A stretch of DNA of 64,000 nucleotides, from assembly GCA_946621635.1 (NCBI GenBank), contig CAMOOR010000003.1:10111-74110 (forward strand), read 5' to 3'. The stretch comes from Colimorpha sp002372855 (GTDB lineage: Bacteria; Bacteroidota; Bacteroidia; Bacteroidales; P3). This document shows, one piece after another, positions 1 through 7,297 of this stretch. Below the pieces are notes generated by a model. It was not told where the DNA came from, searched no databases, and saw only the letters and a program-made list of their open reading frames with translations. Position 1 is the first letter of the stretch. Each line of letters starts with the position of its first letter. The position numbers and the translations under genes are program-made.

Positions 1-2826
1 GAGACGCACCAGCGCCGCCTGACGGGCTACGAACGCAAGCTGGCAGCCTACTACCCCATGAACGAGGGCCGCGGCAGCATCTGCCGCGACCGTGCATCGG
101 GCTCCACGCTGACACTCCACGGCTTCTCTTGGGACACTCCTGAAGGCTATGCTCTCCACCTCGACGGCAGCACCCCCGTCACCCTCGACCAAAACATACT
201 GTCCCGCTCCAACATTCAAGACTACACGCTGATGTTCTGGTTCCGGACAACGGAGAGTAATGCTCCGCTCTTCTCCGCAGGCTGGACCCCTCGGGGCTAC
301 ATGGGTGCAGCCGGATGGGACGGATGCCTTGTGGCCATCGAGAACAATCGTCTGACTTTCCGCAACGGCAACATGACCCAGCAGGCTTCCGGCTCCTTCA
401 ACGACGGCACCTGGCACCACTACGTCCTCACCGTGAACAGGACATTGAACAACGGCGCCATATTTGTCGACGGCAACCTCACAAACACTTTCGCCACAGA
501 CTTCCTCGGCGGACTCAGCGGCGTCATGCTCCTCGGCGGCGCACACGGACGTACACCCCTGCGTGGCACTCTGGACGAGGTCGCCCTCTTCGAGCAAGCA
601 CTGCCCCAAAGCCTCGTCGAAGCCTTCGACAACCTGGCACCCTACGGCGACGAGATGGGGCTCGTGGCATTCCTCCCCTTCAGCGAACAGCAGGAAAACA
701 GCAACGGAATCCTCGAAGAGCGCTTCTCGGTCAACAACCGCCGCATCTTCAAAGCCTCCGACGGAACAGTGGTGGAAAAGATACAGCGCTTGATTCTATC
801 CCCCTCGCAGGACACGCTGGCCGCGCTCTTCGCCACCGATTCCGACATTCCCCCCATCCGCCAGCGCGGTCTGCTCTCCAAGATGCGCTTCGACTGGAGC
901 TACAACCAGGACCAGCTCCTCATCAACCTCAACATGCCCGACCGCGAAATCAACAAAAACAATATCTTCATCACCGTCCGCAACGTAGAGGACCTCAACG
1001 GCAACCGCACCATCAGTCCCACCATGTGGCAGGTCTATGTCAACAAGAACGTGCTCACCTGGAACACCGATCGTTTGGAGGGTGTGCTCTACGAAAACGA
1101 AGACGACAACTACGTCCTCTCTGCCGACATCAACAACATCAGCGGCCAGCGCCACCAATACACCATCGACGGCCTCCCCGACTGGCTGCATGCCAGCCTG
1201 TCTTACGGCTCCATCAACCCCCAGGAGGTCGTCCCCGTCCGCCTCACGCTTGCTCCTTCCCTGCCCGTGGGCATATATTCCGAAATCATCTACCTCACCG
1301 ACGAGAACGGTCTCTCCGAGCCCTTGAAAATCATGGTCGAGGTGAAGAGTCTCTGCCCCTGGACTGACGACAACCCTCAGCGCTACGACCGACAGATGAC
1401 ACTGCGCGGACAGGTGATAGTGGACGGCGTCTACGACAGCGACCCGCGCGATATGGTGGCGGCGATAATCGGGGGCGAGGTCGCGGGACTGGCCAACGTC
1501 GACTTCAACGCCGACGCCAACACAAGCTACCTCTACCTCACCATCCACGGCAACGAGGCCCTCGACGGAGAAACCATAGGCTTCCGTCTATGGCAGGCTG
1601 CCACAGGCCGCATCTACCCCCTCAGTCCCTCGGTCGGCAACGTCGTCTTCCACACCGACACCACCCTGGGCCTGCCACCCTCGGCCCCCGTAACACTCTC
1701 CACCACCGCCAACGAGGTGCAGCATTTGAGCCTCAGTGAGGGCTGGAACTGGATGTCCTTCAACATCATTCCCGAGCGGGACGGCGATGTGAACAGTCTT
1801 TTCTTCAGCTCCGTACCCTGGAACCGGGACGACCAGCTGAAGAGTGTGGCCACACGCCAGTTTGTCGAATGGGACGGCGACCAGTGGGTGGGTAGCCTGA
1901 ACAATGTAAACCACAAGCACATGTACATGATGCGTACCGCCGTCGCACATTCTTTCACTCAGGTGGCCGGCCGCAAGCTGAGCACCGACCTCGACCGCAC
2001 CATCACGCTGCATCACGGCTGGAACCCCTTCCCCTGCCTGCTTACCTCCACCGAAAGCCTGACCGACGCCCTTGCCGACTACATCGACCATGCCCGCGTG
2101 GGCGACATCATCAAGTCGCAGAACCAGTTCGCCGTCTTCTCGGAGAACGAGCGCTGGGAAGGTTCGCTGCAGACCCTCACTCCCGGAGTGGGCTACCTCT
2201 TCTTCCGCACCGATTCCACAGAGGTGGACTTCACCTTCCATCCCACGAACAGCGCATTCGCGACGCACAGCACCCTGCCGACGACAAACGGAACGGGGAT
2301 GCGTCCGGCGACCAACATGACGGTCGTCGCCTCCCTCTCGGAGGAAAGCAGAGACCTCTGCGGCGAAACGCTGAGTGCCTATGTGGGCGGCCAGCTGGTC
2401 GGCACCGCCCAAGCCACCGTGGCAGGCAACGATACGCTCTTCTTCTTCACCCTCGGCACCGACCTCGCAGGCGATGTCACCTTCAGCGCCGACAACCAGC
2501 GCCTCTACTCCAGCCTGCCCCTGCAGAGTCGCGCCGACAGCCACTCTGGCAGCCTCGCCCAGCCCCTGATACTGAGCACCAAGCCAGCCCCGGAGGCCCT
2601 CTTCGCCGCCTACCCCACCCTCTTCACCCACCATGTGGACTTCTCTTTGGCAGGCACCACGCCAACCATCATCACCATCCGCAACATCGACGGTGTAACG
2701 GTGGCACAGTTCCAGGCCAACAGTACCTCGCGCTGGACACCGCCCACCAACCTCCCCGCCGGAGTCTATTTCGCCACAGCCGTCGTCGACGGTACATTAC
2801 AAACCATCAAACTCATCAAGAAATGA
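1..2826 (+). CDS. LamG-like secreted protein with T9SS sorting domain (5' truncated)
   Basis: The reading frame is open from base 1, so the gene begins upstream of the window; the first ATG, at 58, lies inside a conserved-looking fold and is not the start. The visible part begins with a concanavalin A/LamG-like domain (the LDGSTPVTLD and GTWHHYVLTVNR segments), which in this family binds carbohydrate or matrix. Ig-like beta-rich domains follow, with a repeated 'GWNWMSFN/GWNPFPC' type segment. The last 75 residues look like a type A T9SS C-terminal sorting domain: LPAGVYFATAVVDG, then a short basic end IKLIKK. I infer a large secreted or surface-attached protein exported by the type IX system. 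The stop overlaps the next gene by 4 bp (ATGA), so the two are probably co-transcribed. Confidence 0.8.
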   Translation, partial: ETHQRRLTGYERKLAAYYPMNEGRGSICRDRASGSTLTLHGFSWDTPEGYALHLDGSTPVTLDQNILSRSNIQDYTLMFWFRTTESNAPLFSAGWTPRGYMGAAGWDGCLVAIENNRLTFRNGNMTQQASGSFNDGTWHHYVLTVNRTLNNGAIFVDGNLTNTFATDFLGGLSGVMLLGGAHGRTPLRGTLDEVALFEQALPQSLVEAFDNLAPYGDEMGLVAFLPFSEQQENSNGILEERFSVNNRRIFKASDGTVVEKIQRLILSPSQDTLAALFATDSDIPPIRQRGLLSKMRFDWSYNQDQLLINLNMPDREINKNNIFITVRNVEDLNGNRTISPTMWQVYVNKNVLTWNTDRLEGVLYENEDDNYVLSADINNISGQRHQYTIDGLPDWLHASLSYGSINPQEVVPVRLTLAPSLPVGIYSEIIYLTDENGLSEPLKIMVEVKSLCPWTDDNPQRYDRQMTLRGQVIVDGVYDSDPRDMVAAIIGGEVAGLANVDFNADANTSYLYLTIHGNEALDGETIGFRLWQAATGRIYPLSPSVGNVVFHTDTTLGLPPSAPVTLSTTANEVQHLSLSEGWNWMSFNIIPERDGDVNSLFFSSVPWNRDDQLKSVATRQFVEWDGDQWVGSLNNVNHKHMYMMRTAVAHSFTQVAGRKLSTDLDRTITLHHGWNPFPCLLTSTESLTDALADYIDHARVGDIIKSQNQFAVFSENERWEGSLQTLTPGVGYLFFRTDSTEVDFTFHPTNSAFATHSTLPTTNGTGMRPATNMTVVASLSEESRDLCGETLSAYVGGQLVGTAQATVAGNDTLFFFTLGTDLAGDVTFSADNQRLYSSLPLQSRADSHSGSLAQPLILSTKPAPEALFAAYPTLFTHHVDFSLAGTTPTIITIRNIDGVTVAQFQANSTSRWTPPTNLPAGVYFATAVVDGTLQTIKLIKK

Positions 2827-3296
2827 AAAAATTATCCCTCCTCGCCCTCCTGCTGCCCCTGCTGCTCGTCTCCTGCAGCAAGGAGGGTGGCACCACCCCG
2901 GCCGCCACACCATACGGCGACGTAGCCACCCCCGCCTGGGCCGTCGACTCCACATACGACGATCTCGACCACAGCATGACAGCCGTGGTAACGGTGGCAA
3001 AACTGGGGGTGGCCGACACTTCCGTCATCGTGCCCGTCGCAGTCGACAGCGCCGACCTCATCGCCACCTTCTGCGGAGACGAGTGCCTCTCTCTGGCCCA
3101 CCCCGACCCCCTCGGACGCTTCTTCCTCTTCATCCAGGCGCCTTCCGAAGCCCATCGCCCGCTGACCATGCGCTACTACATCAACCACTACCGCAACATC
3201 TTCCTCGCCAAAGACTCCATCGTCTTCAACAACGGCTCCCAGCTCGGCACCGCCAGCTCCCCGCTCGCCATGCAATTCTCACTCATGCAAATGTAA
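2823..3296 (+). CDS. small lipoprotein coupled to the T9SS cargo gene
   Basis: The 157-residue protein starts with a lipoprotein signal (MKKLSLLALLLPLLLVSC, lipobox LVSC with Cys18), predicting signal peptidase II processing and outer-membrane or periplasmic anchoring. The mature part is beta-rich with no motif I recognise; one short stretch has CGDEC. It starts inside the stop of the upstream LamG-like gene (ATGA overlap), so translation is coupled and a shared role, such as an accessory of the secreted protein, is plausible. Function is not identifiable from sequence alone. Confidence 0.75.
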   Translation: MKKLSLLALLLPLLLVSCSKEGGTTPAATPYGDVATPAWAVDSTYDDLDHSMTAVVTVAKLGVADTSVIVPVAVDSADLIATFCGDECLSLAHPDPLGRFFLFIQAPSEAHRPLTMRYYINHYRNIFLAKDSIVFNNGSQLGTASSPLAMQFSLMQM

Positions 3297-3328
3297 ACAC
3301 GTAATAATAACCCCAAAATCCAAATCCC

Positions 3329-4747
3329 ATGACCACCTTAGAACGACTCTATCAAGCATACCTATCCTCGCGCACCGTCACCACCGACTCGCGCGCCATC
3401 ACCCCCGGATGCATCTTCTTCGCCTTCCGGGGCGAGCATTTCGACGGCAACGCCTTCGCGCCGCAAGCCCTGAAGCAGGGCGCCGCCCTCTGCGTCATCA
3501 GCGACCCGCAATACAAGGTCGACGACCGCTGCATCGTCGTCCCCGACGTGCTGCGAACCCTCCAGGAGCTGGCCTGCGAACACCGCCGCCACCTCGCCAT
3601 CCCCGTCGTCGGCATCACCGGCACCAACGGCAAAACCACCACCAAGGAACTGGTCACCGCCGTCCTCGCCCGCCGCTACCGCACCGCCGCCACCCGCGGC
3701 AACTTCAACAACCACCTCGGCGTCCCCCTCACCCTGCTCTCCATCCCCGAGAACGCCGAGATGGCCATCGTCGAGATGGGTGCCAACCACCCCGGCGAGA
3801 TCGAATTCCTCTGCCGCATCGCCGACCCCGACTGCGGCCTCATCACCAACGTCGGCCGCGCCCACCTCGAGGGCTTCGGTTCCTTCGAGGGTGTGGTCAT
3901 GACCAAGACCGAGCTCTACCGCTGGCTCGCCGGCAAAGACGGGCTGGTATTCGTCAATGCCGACAACGAACGCCTCATGCACGAGGCCGAGCACCTGGCC
4001 ACCATCCCCGGCCTGCGCTCCGTCATCCCCGCCTATGCCCCCGACACCCCCGCCTTCGTCCCCACCACCATCGAGAAGACCCCCATCTCCCTCCTCACCT
4101 ACGGCCGCTCCCAGGAAGCCGACATCCGCGGCACCCTGGTGTCTTCAGCCACTCAGCCACTCAGCCACTCAGCCACTCAGCCACTCAACCCCTACCTCCA
4201 CTTCTACTTCGAGGTGGGCGACAACGTCTACAACGTCCACACCCACCTCCTGGGCGACTACAACTTCGACAACTGCATGGCCGCCGTCGCCGTGGGTCTC
4301 CACTTCGGCGTCGAGCCTTTCGACATCAAGGAGGCCATCGAGGCCTACGCCCCCTCCAACCAGCGCTCCGAGTACCGCGAAACCGCCCGCGGCAACCGCC
4401 TCTACCTCGACTGCTACAACGCCAACCCCTCCTCCATGGCCGCCGCCATAGCCTCGTTTTCGTCGATGCACGGGACCATGGCCATCATCGGCGGCATGCA
4501 CGAGCTGGGACACGAGGAGCGGAAAGAACACCAGAAAGTGGTGGACCTGCTCAACGAATGCCATCTCGACCGCGTCCTCCTCATAGGCCCCGAGTTCGAC
4601 TCCATCGACCTCCCCGCCAACATGCTCCGCTTCCCCGACACACCCTCCGCAAGCCTCTGGCTGAAGGAGAACACCCCCAGCAACGCCACCATCCTCGTCA
4701 AAGGCTCCAACACCAACCGCCTCTGGACACTCGAAGAATTATTGTAA
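3329..4747 (+). CDS. murF: UDP-N-acetylmuramoyl-tripeptide--D-alanyl-D-alanine ligase (MurF)
   Basis: MurF is cytoplasmic and joins D-Ala-D-Ala to UDP-MurNAc-tripeptide with ATP, the last soluble step of peptidoglycan precursor synthesis. The 472-residue length is normal. The N-terminal substrate domain carries TTDSRAITPG. The Mur-ligase P-loop GTNGKTTT is at about residues 98-105, followed by GNFNNHLGVP and the central motif EMGANHPGEI. The C-terminal domain has DCYNANPSSM. Between the central and C-terminal parts, about residues 270-288, lies a low-complexity SATQPLSHSATQPL segment encoded by five perfect 8-bp repeats, absent from ordinary MurF as I know it. A second MurF-type enzyme, fused to alanine racemase, is encoded at 11006-13477. 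Confidence 0.95.
   Translation: MTTLERLYQAYLSSRTVTTDSRAITPGCIFFAFRGEHFDGNAFAPQALKQGAALCVISDPQYKVDDRCIVVPDVLRTLQELACEHRRHLAIPVVGITGTNGKTTTKELVTAVLARRYRTAATRGNFNNHLGVPLTLLSIPENAEMAIVEMGANHPGEIEFLCRIADPDCGLITNVGRAHLEGFGSFEGVVMTKTELYRWLAGKDGLVFVNADNERLMHEAEHLATIPGLRSVIPAYAPDTPAFVPTTIEKTPISLLTYGRSQEADIRGTLVSSATQPLSHSATQPLNPYLHFYFEVGDNVYNVHTHLLGDYNFDNCMAAVAVGLHFGVEPFDIKEAIEAYAPSNQRSEYRETARGNRLYLDCYNANPSSMAAAIASFSSMHGTMAIIGGMHELGHEERKEHQKVVDLLNECHLDRVLLIGPEFDSIDLPANMLRFPDTPSASLWLKENTPSNATILVKGSNTNRLWTLEELL
4147..4186. repeat. five perfect 8-bp repeats inside murF
   Basis: The unit AGCCACTC occurs five times without mismatch inside the murF frame. It encodes Ser/Gln/Pro/His low-complexity residues. 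The same octamer family fills intergenic regions at 49068-49352 and 50490-50612. Gain or loss of one unit would shift the frame. Confidence 0.95.
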
Positions 4748-4767
4748 AAACAAAAAAAACAAAAACA

Positions 4768-5538
4768 ATGAAAAACGCAACACGCCTCTTGGCCCTATTC
4801 TTTGTGGCTGCCACAACGTTCTTCGCTTCCTGCAGCGACGACACCGACACCCCATCCTCCCTCTCCGGGACCACATGGGTAGCCCAAAACCAAATAACAG
4901 ACACCGCCGATAACGGCACCGTAAGCGTAGAAACCGTTGTCTGGCAGTTAACCTTTGTAGACGGAACATCCGGAATGCTCGACACCAAAACCCAGAGAGA
5001 CTCCGAACAGCCCAGAGAATACCGTTTCCCCTTTTCCTACTCCTATTCCCTCTCTGGCAGCACCGGCAGCGGAAGCATCGTCATTGAAGACATTTTTGGC
5101 TCCGGAGAGAACCTAAGCGTGTCTTTCACCGTCAACGGCGACAAGCTCACCATTTCCAATACCGACAACGGCGACATAGTCTTCACCCGGCAGTCCTCCT
5201 CCCCTGCCCCCGCAGCCACCGGCCTCGAAGGCACAACATGGAAGACAACCTTTTCTCAGCCATACCTCGACGATGACGACAACGAGCACGACGGCAACAT
5301 TACCATTACCATCGCCTTCGCAAACTCCTACTCCGGCACCATGAGGGCAGAATATATTGTTCCCGACATTCCCTCGGCAGGCTACGACGACGGCGGAACC
5401 TTCAGCTACTCCTACACCGCCCCCAATGGCACAATCAACCTACCCCTCGCCGAGGCAGAGCTCAACTTCACCATCGATGGCGACAACCTGACTTTGGTCA
5501 TGGGACCAAACCGAGTCTACACCCTGCACAAGATTTAA
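4768..5538 (+). CDS. two-domain lipoprotein, lipocalin-like repeats
   Basis: The 256-residue protein begins with a signal peptide and lipobox (TTFFASC), predicting a lipid anchor. The mature part has two related units, each opening with a GTTW motif (SGTTWVAQ near residue 33 and EGTTWKTTF near 152) and each continuing into alternating beta strands. This resembles small beta-barrel lipocalin-like domains common in Bacteroidota lipoproteins. The first unit resembles the single-domain lipoprotein at 62333-62785 (KGTTWVANID), so they are probably paralogues. The frame is open upstream through murF, but the ATG at 4768 precedes a clean signal peptide and lies just after the murF stop. Function is unknown. 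Confidence 0.75.
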   Translation: MKNATRLLALFFVAATTFFASCSDDTDTPSSLSGTTWVAQNQITDTADNGTVSVETVVWQLTFVDGTSGMLDTKTQRDSEQPREYRFPFSYSYSLSGSTGSGSIVIEDIFGSGENLSVSFTVNGDKLTISNTDNGDIVFTRQSSSPAPAATGLEGTTWKTTFSQPYLDDDDNEHDGNITITIAFANSYSGTMRAEYIVPDIPSAGYDDGGTFSYSYTAPNGTINLPLAEAELNFTIDGDNLTLVMGPNRVYTLHKI

Positions 5539-5562
5539 ACATCAAACAGAATACAAAAAGAG

Positions 5563-5595
5563 AGAGGAACCCATTCAGGTTCCTCTTCTTTTTTT
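5563..5595. terminator. bidirectional intrinsic terminator
   Basis: A 9-bp stem (AGAGGAACC / GGTTCCTCT) with a 6-nt loop is followed on the plus strand by a T-rich run. On the minus strand it is followed by CTTTTTG. It can end both the lipoprotein transcript and the minus-strand tRNA-Pro transcript. Confidence 0.85.
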
Positions 5596-5600
5596 AATTG

Positions 5601-5674
5601 TCGGGGTGAAAAGACTCGAACTTTCGACCCCTTGCACCCCATGCAAGTGCGCTAGCCAACTGCGCCACACCCCG
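5601..5674 (-). tRNA. tRNA-Pro (anticodon GGG)
   Basis: Read on the minus strand, this 74-nt sequence folds as a full cloverleaf. The acceptor stem CGGGGTG/CACCCCG is perfect with discriminator A73. The D stem is GCGC/GCGC. The anticodon stem CTTGC/GCAAG has loop ATGGGGT, giving U33 and anticodon GGG, which reads proline CCC/CCU codons. The T loop is TTCGAGT on stem GAAAG/CTTTT with one G-U pair. The 3' CCA is not encoded. A consensus promoter lies upstream at 5711-5742. Confidence 0.93.
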
Positions 5675-5710
5675 AACAATTTTGGTCGATTTCCCTTTCG
5701 AAATCGGGTG

Positions 5711-5742
5711 CAAAAGTACTACTTTTTTTGATACTGACCAAA
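5711..5742 (-). promoter_or_regulatory. promoter of tRNA-Pro
   Basis: On the minus strand, a TTTG -33 box is followed after 20 nt by TACTTTTG, which matches the Bacteroidota -7 consensus TAnnTTTG. It sits about 37 bp upstream of the tRNA. Confidence 0.75.
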
Positions 5743-5764
5743 TTTTTTTTGAAATATTTTTCAA

Positions 5765-7297
5765 TCACTTGTTTATCAGCACCGTCAAACGCGACATTCC
5801 CGAGGCATTGCTGCACCCGTCGCGGCCTATGCACCCATTGTCGACGTAAATTTTGACCGTCGGCGGAACCAATGGAAGCAGGTAATTTTCCAGCGTCTGG
5901 ATGCGCTCGTCGGTGAGCAGCATATTGAAATTGCGGTCTGTCGTCAGGTCGTTGACAAGGTTCATCGTAACCTTCATCGAGGGGTTGTCGTTGAGGAACT
6001 GCACCAGCGGCGCCAGCAACTCCATGCCTCGCTCGCTCAGTTCCACGTCCACATCGGGCCCGAAGAGGTCCTCGAAGTATATCCGCTGCCCTATCGGCAT
6101 ACGGTCCAGCTGCACATCGCGACGGGCCTCGGCAATGAGGTAGTCGTCCTCGCTCTTGGCGGTATTCACTTCTTCGAAAGCCACAAAATAGTTGTCACGC
6201 TGATAGCTCAGCTCATAGAACTGGTTGCACTGCAGATACACCCTGTAGTGGCCGTCCTCGTCCGTCGTGGTGCTGCACACCACGTCCTTGCCCTGGCGGG
6301 CAACCACAGCCACGCCGGACAGGGCATGCGCCGTCTTGTCCGACACGGTGCCCCACAGCAGCACGCCGTCCAGTGCACCCGAGAAAGAATAGAGCTGCGA
6401 GTCGGTCTCCGTCGACGAACGGCGCGACACCCAGTAGCCGCAGTCCGTAGCCGTGTCGATGGCCATATCGTAGTCGTCGGCATAGTCAGCATTCAGCGGC
6501 GACGGCAGACGCTGCACACGGTAGCGCCCGATGAGCAATGCACCCGACGAGTCCTCGGCCGACGGCTCTGCCAGCAGGCGCGTCGAGTAGAGGCTCAGGT
6601 GGTCGTTGTCTTCGGTGTGGCCGCTGGACGCAAACAGGAGGCAGTCGCGATACACCCGCGGCGACACCTCGTCCTCGTCGGTATTGATGGGGCGCCCCAG
6701 GTTCTCCGGCTTCGACCAGCGCTTGCCGTCGTACTGCATATACCACAGGTCGTAGCCGCCCTCGCCGTGACGGTCGTCGTTCGAGGCGAAAATCATCAGC
6801 CGCCCGTCGTCGGTAAAGGTGGGATGCTCCACGGTCATGCCCTTGTTGAACAATCCGCCTCCCACACGCACCTGCTTCACCTTCTCGCTCTTAGTGCCGA
6901 TGTCCGTGCAGCAGTAGAGGAACGAACGACCCTTCTCGTCGCGCGAGGTGAAATAGATGTCGCCCGTCTCCGGTTGGCGGGTCACATACTCCACACTCTC
7001 GCCCAGCCGCACAAAGTTGGTGTCGGCCCAGAAGCCCAGCAGCTGCTCGCCGCTGCGCTGAGCCTTCAGCATGACGCCGGCGGCGAAGCAGTACATGTCG
7101 CCGTCGACAAACGACACATTCTTCACATTGCCGGGCAGGATGGCCATGTGCTGGCTGTTGGCCACGAAGGCCGAACCCTGGGCCCGGACGGAGTGGAGAG
7201 TGGTGAGTGGAGAGTGGAGAGCAAGGCCCACCAAGAGCAGGGCCCATACTTTCGTTCCAAAACCACCCAAACGTATATGCTTGTGTTCCATAATCAT
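5765..7297 (-). CDS. PorE-like outer-membrane protein: PD40 propeller, CRD and OmpA-like domain
   Basis: The 510-residue exported protein has PD40/WD40-like propeller blades at about 155-240 (FTDDGRLMIFASN and EDEVSPRVY are typical), a carboxypeptidase-regulatory-like beta domain near 315-380 and a C-terminal OmpA-like domain from about 405 that should bind peptidoglycan. This order matches the T9SS component PorE of Porphyromonas except that I see no N-terminal TPR. The gene starts within the lon stop (ATGA overlap); a second ATG two codons later is equally possible. Residues 26-38, at the signal-peptide cleavage region (ALHSPLTTLHSV), are encoded by heptamer repeats, which is odd for an export signal. 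The function as a cell-wall-anchored T9SS part is inferred. Confidence 0.75.
   Translation of the reverse strand: MIMEHKHIRLGGFGTKVWALLLVGLALHSPLTTLHSVRAQGSAFVANSQHMAILPGNVKNVSFVDGDMYCFAAGVMLKAQRSGEQLLGFWADTNFVRLGESVEYVTRQPETGDIYFTSRDEKGRSFLYCCTDIGTKSEKVKQVRVGGGLFNKGMTVEHPTFTDDGRLMIFASNDDRHGEGGYDLWYMQYDGKRWSKPENLGRPINTDEDEVSPRVYRDCLLFASSGHTEDNDHLSLYSTRLLAEPSAEDSSGALLIGRYRVQRLPSPLNADYADDYDMAIDTATDCGYWVSRRSSTETDSQLYSFSGALDGVLLWGTVSDKTAHALSGVAVVARQGKDVVCSTTTDEDGHYRVYLQCNQFYELSYQRDNYFVAFEEVNTAKSEDDYLIAEARRDVQLDRMPIGQRIYFEDLFGPDVDVELSERGMELLAPLVQFLNDNPSMKVTMNLVNDLTTDRNFNMLLTDERIQTLENYLLPLVPPTVKIYVDNGCIGRDGCSNASGMSRLTVLINK
7191..7218. repeat. 7-bp repeats in the signal-peptide region of the PorE-like gene
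   Basis: There are four units of GAGTGGA with one mismatch, plus a degenerate fifth (GAGCAAG). It is the same heptamer family as at 27874-28022 and 45831-45906. On the coding (minus) strand it encodes LHSPLTTLHS. Confidence 0.9.

Noticed and set aside
796..1548. Long antisense ORF in the LamG-like gene
   Set aside because: Val/Asp/Gly-rich composition and overlap with a coherent sense protein show it is a high-GC shadow frame.
3329..4747. murF as a pseudogene because of the octamers
   Set aside because: The frame is intact with all Mur-ligase motifs and normal length.
4768..5538. Start of the lipoprotein inside murF (frame open from 3409)
   Set aside because: The upstream frame is a shadow of MurF; a clean signal peptide starts at 4768.
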